Position numbers and translations under genes: made by a program. This document shows positions 17,001-25,300 of a stretch of 64,000 nt of DNA, in pieces; position 1 is the first letter of the stretch, and each line of letters starts with the position of its first letter. Source of the stretch: a bacterium UBP14_UBA6098 (GTDB lineage Bacteria; UBP14; UBA6098); contig DIWU01000011.1 in assembly GCA_002428525.1 (NCBI GenBank), forward strand, positions 25,156-89,155, written 5' to 3'. The notes under the pieces were generated by a model. It saw only the letters and a list, made by a program, of their open reading frames with translations. It was not told the origin of the DNA and ran no database searches.

Positions 17001-19288
17001 CTTTGGATATCGAAAACCATGGACGAGAAATCGACACCGGCACCGAGATCGCCTATCGACAGGCCGATCGGTTCGTCGGGAGCGGAGAAGACCCCGGCCG
17101 CGGGCGAGAAAACAAAGGCCTCCGGCGCGGAAAGATCGATATGGAAAGTCCACGACAGCGGCGCGATCGCCATGCGCGAGAAGGTCGAGGCGCTGACAGA
17201 GGCCTCTATCGTCGAGCCGTCGGTATAGGGAAGCTCGGGCGCGTAGATCAGAATGGAGTCGAGGAGGATCAACGGCCCTCCCCCGACGGAATAGTCCGTG
17301 CCGTTGACATTAAGGACAATCGAGGCCGGGTCGAGCGTCCCGCTGGGGTTGACCATACGGACAACAATGCGTTGGAACTCGCAAGAGCTATAGGAGTCGG
17401 GCGCCGGCTCGATTATATGCGCGTATGGCCGCTCGATATTCGTCCAGAAATCCACGCAGACCGGCTCTGCATGGTTTGGTCCGCAGTAGCCGTAAACCTT
17501 GTCGTGGATTCCGGATAGGCAAATTCGGTGTTCGGAGAAACCGAGCGGAATAAAGCCGGTTTCCATAGGTTTAATCGAGGCGATACCCTCGACGATCGAA
17601 ACCGGAATATCCAAGTCGATCTCGTCGATTACCCAAAACAGCGAGGTATCCTCGACACCGGTGAGATCGTCAAGATCGACCGCGACCGCGAAATCTTCCA
17701 CGACCACAGTGTCGCCGGCCGAGGGTTCGAGGATTGTCGCAATCGGAGGGTGCCAATCGAGATAGATATTCCAACTATATTCTGAGACTAAGGGACAACC
17801 GTGGCGGTCTCGAACATCGCCGAAGGAGATCTCGACCTCGCCCTCGTCGAGCTCGGCCGAGGGCATCCAACAGCGGAGGAAAGAGCCGGAATAGTCGAGG
17901 CGCGGGTCAGGGTAGGTCAAACGAACACCGTCGATTTGGAGGTCCAAGGTGGTGACATCGATCTCCCCCGACTCGCCGATTCTAATGAGGAGCGGCACTG
18001 TATCGCAGGCTATCGAAGAGCTCTCGGAGGGCGCCAGAAGCTCGGCTGAGGGGCCTCTGCCGTCTATCCCCGGAATAATGATAGGCCATTCGGCGATCGT
18101 AGTGTCAGTCGCGGTTGACCATGCGCTAACCATAAGAGATATTACAGTGTCTGTCGGGAAATAACCGTCGTCCGAATAGACCATCCAAGATATCGCCTCC
18201 GAAGCACCGGGGCTGAGGATTTCCAAAATTGTAACAGTAGATGAATAGCCATCGGCGAGATGAAATCCCTCGGGCAGTGCAAGGCGAGCGAACAGCCCCG
18301 GCAGGATAACTCCGGTGGCATTTGACACGATTAAATTAACAGGGAAAGGATTCGGTGTGCGGAAAGAACAGGATTCGATTGTCAGCTCGTGAGGGGCGGA
18401 AAGCGACAGATTCAGATCGCCGATCACGATCTCGACATTGCCGAGGCCGTAATATGTCGCCATTCTGCGGGTTTCACCCGGCATGAGATAGCTCGCGTCC
18501 CAACGCATCAGCACCGCGGAGTCCGAGAAGGGATCGCCGCTGAGAGTGTATTCCCAATCGGTATTTCGGAGGAGCCAGAAATCGCCGAAGACAATTCTAT
18601 CCGGCGGAGCGGCGCTCGCACCGACAAGGACGCCGGAGCCGATGAGGCTGTCCTCCGGTTGCCACGGCGATGACTCGAAGGCCTGCCAATAGGTCGGAAT
18701 ATCCGGCGCGACGAACTCGCGTTCGACCGCGAAATAGCCATATTCGGTGGCGATCGGGGCAAAGTCGTTATCGCCGATCATCGTATCGAAGAAAAGGAGA
18801 AGCCCGACATTCGCGGGAACCGCGGTTGTGTTCGTCGCCAAATATTCGATGAGCACCGAGGGGCGCTCGCCGATCTCGGTAATTGTGAGCCTCTGCTCGA
18901 ATTGGACACCGCAAACATCGTAGCGGGACACAACCGATTCACCGGACAAAGTCGGGTGCATCGTGACGACCGCCGGATCGGGATGGACTCCGCCATCGGC
19001 GGTGTATGTGCCCGCGACAGAATCGTTCACGAAGAAATGGGCGTGAGAGGTTGCGCCCTCATGGGGAAACCCGAACAAAAGGGATTTGCCATCGATCGTG
19101 CCTATAGTGAACCTTCCATCGATGTCGTTAACGGCTAACCTCAACTCGCCGGAGGAAATAATCCTTCGGCTTGCGCCGGAACCCGGCGGATATAATTCCA
19201 ACTTCACATCGGTCGAATCCGCGATTGCGGAAAAAACCGAAACAAGAAGCAGAAGCGAGGTCGCCATTTTAATTTTGGCGATACTCAT
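14069..19288 (-). CDS. Giant secreted Ig-like repeat protein with gliding-type C-terminal sorting domain (1739 aa)
   Basis: An exported surface or extracellular protein. It has a signal peptide (about 1-23) and an N-terminal domain of about 400 residues shared with the larger neighbour (YYGLGN followed by an all-beta stretch). Twelve Ig-like modules of about 100 residues follow, alternating between type A (SIxLxxNG, DxxGN) and type B (SGxD, CGPN or similar). The last 80 residues hold FTPNADGFYDEVTIF, VRIFSKEGRPV, WNWDGADDAG and GIYMFTI, a CHU_C/FlgD-like domain as on T9SS type-B cargo. The ATG follows GGAGGTGC. It lies 46 bases after the larger paralogue and 49 bases before the first PorV-OmpA gene. 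A long filament-like adhesin or sheath protein is the best guess. Confidence 0.85.
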   Translation of the reverse strand: MSIAKIKMATSLLLLVSVFSAIADSTDVKLELYPPGSGASRRIISSGELRLAVNDIDGRFTIGTIDGKSLLFGFPHEGATSHAHFFVNDSVAGTYTADGGVHPDPAVVTMHPTLSGESVVSRYDVCGVQFEQRLTITEIGERPSVLIEYLATNTTAVPANVGLLLFFDTMIGDNDFAPIATEYGYFAVEREFVAPDIPTYWQAFESSPWQPEDSLIGSGVLVGASAAPPDRIVFGDFWLLRNTDWEYTLSGDPFSDSAVLMRWDASYLMPGETRRMATYYGLGNVEIVIGDLNLSLSAPHELTIESCSFRTPNPFPVNLIVSNATGVILPGLFARLALPEGFHLADGYSSTVTILEILSPGASEAISWMVYSDDGYFPTDTVISLMVSAWSTATDTTIAEWPIIIPGIDGRGPSAELLAPSESSSIACDTVPLLIRIGESGEIDVTTLDLQIDGVRLTYPDPRLDYSGSFLRCWMPSAELDEGEVEISFGDVRDRHGCPLVSEYSWNIYLDWHPPIATILEPSAGDTVVVEDFAVAVDLDDLTGVEDTSLFWVIDEIDLDIPVSIVEGIASIKPMETGFIPLGFSEHRICLSGIHDKVYGYCGPNHAEPVCVDFWTNIERPYAHIIEPAPDSYSSCEFQRIVVRMVNPSGTLDPASIVLNVNGTDYSVGGGPLILLDSILIYAPELPYTDGSTIEASVSASTFSRMAIAPLSWTFHIDLSAPEAFVFSPAAGVFSAPDEPIGLSIGDLGAGVDFSSMVFDIQSPYSAFSLASGSPELHREGDSLRVFPAELGWSLHGGDTISVGIQAFDNARYCTPNYLDRSFEFVVPATPPVYGPPSITELTFVSCETLRVSFALTDEEGLDLSSIIIHLNSVETAFGTPAAYLDGDSVRFNLPWPLDSDTIMISLGGIADIFGNEVGHSIKLSYFHDSDPPIIASLSPDPSELNSEFPEAFIFEVFDSASGLNLEECFVSLGGVRVDLTSGLLFEEGRITAPTAAISPFDRDSLRVCLHSADLAEVCGANTDFSCWVYRFDFDMPTVEIVSPPPNSIVGCSEGAFIFRLHDDQGIDPSSIVLRARDREYTLSDDALNFDGETLEFYFDDEALHGVACSVAVIAVSDSSGNSISAPVGGLFAFDFEPPIVQMVSPDSALYGPIQRIEWRIEDSPAGVLRESIALSVNGVLYSLDSPALSFDGARLVFDPRLAQSWNEVAEIELSLRDSAPDCPNSLEIDYTLLYMPALPRIEIISPAANCAVACDSVEVEASIDSRFGLDLSGASVSCGGYTALSEDLVVSEGRLNTFLHAAVILQGNLTLEVTGLKDTLGNEFEFVARDFLLDTEPPEIDRVYPDEGGNAIAEHLIISARVADEISGLNLDMLKLWINDTVYHLDSPILQLLGDSLALDASSLNLCGQVSARIEAFDKTTDCGPNISTESWDFYINRGGPSFELLEPIDGSITHDPEQKIRIRITDTEGVNANSISMNLNGEVFPFSGSMNFTGDILEFRPNEYWETATIYDITIYCEDSLDNSSNSTIGTFVTDFDAPRIVSSSPIQDAVLKDVPESIILFIEDEFSGFDPASFQIEYRGGIFSPADEWVFADSSKIVIDVAGAMMNLTSPDSILLKITGIADFAGDYGAPNIAEDFYLAFTIVDDGCVATPRPFTPNADGFYDEVTIFTGVPEISTVRIFSKEGRPVRSASVRGKWNWDGADDAGSRMPQGIYMFTITRDFDGAVQCGGTVILAR
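14326..18055 (-). repeat. Twelve tandem Ig-like modules in an alternating A-B pattern
   Basis: Protein-level repeat region inside the 1739-residue gene. Units are about 100 codons. Odd units have a hydrophobic strand, an xNG turn and usually a GN turn before the last strand; even units have an SG-D turn and an xxPN (CGPN, CTPN, CGAN, CPN, APN) motif. Each unit ends with a W/F-x-F-x-x-D strand and a P or PP. Boundaries are approximate. DNA identity between units is low, so the duplication is old. Confidence 0.75.
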
Positions 19289-19334
19289 GATGCACCTCCA
19301 CGGTGCCGGTCGCGTCGTTCTGAGGAATCCCCAA

Positions 19335-22300
19335 TTACCTTGCCAGAACGACGGTTCCGGAACAGATGACCTCGCCTCCTTGCTCTACCACATACACATA
19401 GACCCCGGGACGCGCGGGAACTCCGTTGAAGTCGTAGCCGTCCCATGCATATACGTGCGGACCGCGACCGGTGATCTCCGCCACCTGTCTTCCGCTCAAA
19501 TCGTAAATTTTGATTAAACCGTTCAAGTCGATTCTGCCCGGGTAATCGAAGACAACCTCGTCGTTATAGCCGTCCGCGGGCGGCGGAGGCGTGAAGGGTT
19601 GCGGGCTGGCTAAGCACTTGGTGATCGGCTTGATATACTTGACGCACAAATAATGATCCTCGAGCATATTCGGATCGCAAACCTCGCTCAAATCCTGCGT
19701 GTGCGCTAAGCTGAAGAACAGCGAATCGTCGCGCGACAGGTCGAGACCGCCCGCATACCTCAGATCGAGAACCAACGTTCCCTCGTCGGGGTTGTAGCGA
19801 AGCGAGGGCTCCGAAAGGATGTCATAGAGGAGAACCCTCGTGACGCCGCCGACAATCTGAGTCACTTCGAGGATGATCTCGTAGGGATCGACACCGGAAT
19901 TCAGATCGTTGAGCATGAAGATGATGGAATCCATCTCCGAGAGGTCAACATTGGTGTCGGCCTGCGCGATACATTGGGCAACCGGCGGCAGGAAGTCCAT
20001 GAAGAACTGCCAGCAGTAATCCTCGGCCTCGTTGCCCCATTGATCGATAACGCCGCGAATACAGGCGTTCACTGTTTCGCTATGCTCCCAACAATCCTCG
20101 GAGTTCGGGCGATAGGTTAGCATATGCGTTCCGGCATGGTGGCCGGAATACCCCGGGTCCCAAGTAATCTGCGGGCTCGCGGTGCTGTGTATCGCGCCGT
20201 TGACCTCGAGCGTCAGATACTCCGATTTCAATGTGTCGATATCGAGAAGGCTGATTACGATCGACTGGTTCGGGCAAAGGCAACTGACGAAGGTCCCGTT
20301 CGGCGCGACATCGATGACGACCTCCGGCGGGATATTGTTGTAAACAACGCACCAATTCGTGTCCGAAACCGAGAGCTGTCTGTCCGAGGGGTTATCGAAA
20401 TCGAAGTCGTTGTCGTGCGACCAGATAATATACCCGAAGGACATGCCGGAGATAATATCCGCGGCGGGAATCGCTCCGGGGGTTGTCGAGGCCCAATACA
20501 AGCTATCGCCCTCGGCGCCGAGGTATTCGACTACCGAATCGATCTCCATCGGAAGCAAGTAGGTCGTCGTGGCGGTGAAGAACTGGGCGATTAGGCCCTG
20601 CCCGGTCGTATCGATCGAGCCGTCGTCATAAACGCCATCGGGATCCGAGAGCGCTACTACAATTTGGAATTGATCGTAGTTCGCGCGGACATAGCAGGAA
20701 TCCGGGACAACAACCACCGGCCCGACCGTATCGTCGTCCGCGATCGTGAAGCACCACTCGATGAAGGTGTCGTTCGGCGGGCAATTATATGGCGCGCTGA
20801 AAGTCGTCGAGTCGCTGATCGTAATCGTCACACAGATCTCTGCGAACTCGGTAAATAGGTTATCCGAGGTGAAATGAATAGTATCGCCCGACCACGAAAG
20901 TTCCGGCAATGGCCATGGGAAACTTCCCCAAGGATCGCCGTTCTCGTTGATGCGAACTCGAATCGTATCGTGATTGATCCAAGACAGCTCGTCGAAAAGC
21001 GAAGCGAAGATATCGGGCGACCAATCATCGACGATATCGCCATCAGCGGGTGAAAGCCAATCGGTTTGCGGAGGCGTCAGATCGACAACAACGCACATAT
21101 CGAAGCTTCCGAAATAGTTGTTGCCGATGGAATCCGGCCAAGAGACTATCGAGAGGCAGACCGTGTCGCCATTTGAAGATGCGAACGGCGGCCTGAGCGC
21201 GACTGTATCCTCCGACGCGCCCGAGAACAGCCTGAAATAGGACGGTGAATCCGCCCATCTAACCGTATCGCCGTTCCAAACCACAACAACACCCATCGTG
21301 TCCAATCTCTCCGTGTCAACCGAGCGGATCCAGAATGTCGCGCTGTCGCAGAAGGTGATCATCGGATCGAGCGTGGTGTCGGGGAAGATCAGCGATAGGT
21401 TCGGGCCGTCGGCATTGACATAGAAGGTCCAGCATTCGTCGCTGAGGACATTCGGCGGGCAAATCACAGTCGAGTCGGCGAGCGATTCGATGCAGAATTC
21501 GATTGTATCCCCTCCGCCAAATGGTGTCGGCGGTGCGATCCTCGGGTCGAAGAGAACTGTATCCCCTCTCCAGTAAACATGCGGGTCGGCGAAGGGGTAA
21601 GAGGTGCCGTCGATATTGAGAATCACGCTCGAATAATCGAGGATATATGTCGAATCGGTGACCAAGAACCAAATCAGCGGGTAGGGCGTCCCGACGACGG
21701 ACAGATGCTCCGGCGAGAAGTCCAAGACATAGGGCGCATCCCAATCGATCGTGAACCGGCAGGTATCTCTAAAGCCGGTTCTCGGGTTGCCTAAGAGATC
21801 CCTCATCTCGTCGATTGTGATCCATATCTCGCCCGCCGCTTCCGGCGCGGGGGCCGAGAAGATAAGCGTGCTGTCGCCATCGACGAGTGTGAGTTCCGGT
21901 GAGGTTATATCATAGTTATGAATAAGCCCGCGTTCGCCATAGCTGATAGCGATAGTGGCCGGGTTGACCCCCTCCTCGTCGCGAATATTCCAGCGGAACT
22001 GGAACGCGGTCGAGCAGGAAATCCCCAGCCCGCATTCCGTCGGGTGAACCAAGGTCACGATCGGGCCGTCGCCGGTATCGACATCGAAGCTCCAGCAGTG
22101 GATATCGGGATAGGAAGAAAGCAGGTTATTCTCCGCGCAACCGGTGCTGTCGCAGGCCTCGACGAGGCAGACCTCGACCGGCCCCGGCTCGAGAGTATCG
22201 CCGGCCAAAGTGGCGCTCCAGACCAGAAGGCCCGGTTCGCCGATCGCAGGCTCCGGCGTCCACGAGAGAATCGTGCCGTCGAAAGTGAATACCTCGCCGT

Positions 22301-25300
22301 TGATAGTCAAGCTGAAGCAGTCCGGCCGAATGGCGCTGAGGCTGTCCGCAACCTCGATTGTAATATCGGGATGGTGATCGCTGATATGCCCCGTCGGAGA
22401 TATATAGGTCGGAACCGGCGGTTCGAGATCGACACGCAAGTCCCAACATTTGGGTATCATGTTATATCCGAACCCATCGACAACACCGCTTATACAAATA
22501 CGAATATTCGTGGTATCGAAGAGCGCGGTCGGGTCGTAAGACAGGACAAAGGTGCTCGGATCCCAAGTGAAACCGAATCCGGGGTATGGTATCGTCATGC
22601 CGTTAATCGTGAATTCCATCGCGTCGATTATCACGCTGTCGGCGTCGTCGAACTCGAAGACGACATAAGCCTCGGGGCAAAGCAGGCCTGACGGATAAAG
22701 GAGCTCGGCCTCGGGGCCGCCCTGAACGACCTCGAAGCACCAAGTGGTGTCATAGGTCGTGCAAGCGGGACAGAACACCGAGTTATCGCAGGCCATATCT
22801 ACATGAATACACGCGGAATCGCCGCGTGTTAGCACACAGGATATAGCATCGAAGCTGAATATCAAGGTCTCCGGAATGCCGGCGACAAAGCGCCATTCGA
22901 GGGTATCCGGCGCAGGCGAGGTCGCGGAGACCCCGGCGCAGGGGCCGTAGGTAAGCGATACGGTCACCGAGCTCGTGTCGATTCCCGCGATATTGTCGGG
23001 GAACACGATGATTACATCCGGCGAGAAGCTGAAGGCCGAATCGAAGGGCTCGTGAATGACAAACGCCGGCGGTGTATAGTCATAAACGAAGGTGAACAAG
23101 TTCGAGTCGGCGTTGTTGCCGATCATATCGAGCGCCTCGATGCTGATATCGAAATAGCATCCCTCCGCGAGCACCTCCGGCGGCACGAAATAAAGCGTAT
23201 CATAGGAAATACCGTCGCGATAGCCGACGATTCGATCGACATCGGAGATGCCGAACGAAACGCGCGCGGTCGAGCATGAGCTATACCAAAGCGCGAGGCT
23301 CGAGGTGTTGATCTCGTCGGTGTCGTAGATGACGAAGATGAAGGTATCCGGTTGCTCGCAACCGATAATCCCGTTGCCGTCGGGCCAAAGATTCGCGATC
23401 GACGGGCCGCGGGCCTCGATTCTCAGGTAGCAAGTGTCCGGACTCGACTGGCAATTCGGGCCGCAGGTATCGGTTTCATCGCATACGCTGACAATTGTAT
23501 AAACGATGGTATCGCCGCCGACCCACCACGGCGAAAGCGCTGTGACAAGGGCGGTGTTCAAGCCCACCGAATCGGTCGAGCCGGTGAATATCCATGCCGA
23601 AGGCTCGTCGTCATAACAGATTGTGTCCCAATCGACGACACTTCCCGGATGGCGGAAACCGATGCACCAGCCGAGGCTGTCGGTAGTTCCCCATAGATCG
23701 TGAGCGTTGAACCAAAGAATCGGGGTATTGTCGGCAACAGAATCTCCCACACAGGACGGAGTCACACCGATAATTTCCGGTGCGGAATGATCGATGATAA
23801 ATTTGAAACTAAAGGGGCCGCCGTTGATGAAATTCATCAGGTTATCCGTGGCCTCGACCCTCACCGCGATTGTATCCTCGTCGGTGTAGGAAACATCGGG
23901 AATTATTATCAGCTTATCGGGAAGGATGTTGCGCAGATTCCCCGAGGGCCAAGAATAATGGTGCGCGACGCCCGTAACATAGCTACTGCAGACAACGCCG
24001 ACCGACGCCCACGCTATTCCGTCCGGGTCGGAGAGCGAAACTACTATCGAGTCAACGCTCGGGCAGGCCCAAACCCAATCGGCGCCGGGAATAAGAGCGC
24101 TCGCGATCGGGCCGTTGGCCGCGAGCCAGAAACTCCAGCACTGCTCGCAGGTATTCATCGGGCACCCGACGAGCGAATCGGTGAGATCGGTATTCCTGAT
24201 ACAGACATTAACCGTGTCGCCGCCGGTGATCCAAAGGGACGGGTCGAGCAAAGCGACATCGAGGAAAGCCGTATCGGCGTCACCCCAATAGGCCGCGCCC
24301 GAGGGATCGGACTCGGGTATCCAAGTCGATCCGCCATCGAGAGACCAAGCCAATCTTGTTCTATTGAGCGGGGCTATATCGGGCGGAACAACAGCCCATA
24401 TAAGAGGCGTTCTCGTCACGATCTCGATTCCGTCGGGATAGATCGCCGTCGGGCAGGGATCGGTTGTATCGACCACGACACAGAACCTATTCACGCCCTC
24501 ATTGTTAACCCCGAACAGGTCGCGAACACGGTTGAATTCGACGCAAACCGACTCTCCGACAGCGGCATAATCTTCAAGATCGAAATGAAGAGTTACATCG
24601 ATGTCGTCCGGATAGGCATTCCATGCAGTGTCAACGGGGAAATCGCCCCAGTCGAGCGTTGTCGCCGGGCCACCGGGAGGGCCAACAAGAAAACTTATAG
24701 TCGGTATATCGAGACCGTCGTCGTCGAAAATGCGATATCTGAATCCGTTTGGAATATCGGGGCAACTGACATATGACCTGAGGGGATAACGCCGCGTGAT
24801 CATCGGGCCGCCGGCGCTGATTCGAATGCACCATTCGTCGAAATCCATGAAGTCTTCGGCGAATGCCGGCGAACATCCGGGGTAGGTCATATATTGAAGC
24901 GAATCCTCGAGATGGGTGATCTTAATACAAATTGTATCACTGTCCACGATATAGTCGAGGTTCGGAATCGGCAGATTCCATTGGTCTCCAACCCATTGGA
25001 CTCTATCGTCGTTCCCCCAGATGGAGTCGATTTCACCCGAAGGAGTGACAAATAGGGTGACAAGAGTCCTCCTCCTGCTGAACGAGCCGATACATCCCGG
25101 GAATTCGACGAAGCTAATCGTATCGAACGGCGCCACCGCTAAGATCGGGTCTGAAGGCACCGGCAACCAAGTCGCGGGGTCGCTGTAGGGCGGAATCGTA
25201 TCGATGATAAACCACCAAGCGCTGTCGAGGGTAGTATTGCCAAGCATATCGGAGGCTTGGGCTACTTCGATTCGGACCGTATCCGGACAGAACGGGAGAA

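Noticed and set aside
16505..17518. A 337-codon plus-strand open frame opposite the 1739-residue giant gene
   Set aside because: Arg/Glu-rich translation typical of an antisense shadow; the opposite strand encodes regular Ig-like modules.
23700..24776. A 358-codon plus-strand open frame opposite the largest giant gene
   Set aside because: Low-complexity shadow composition and no ribosome site; the minus-strand frame is continuous for 8.8 kb.
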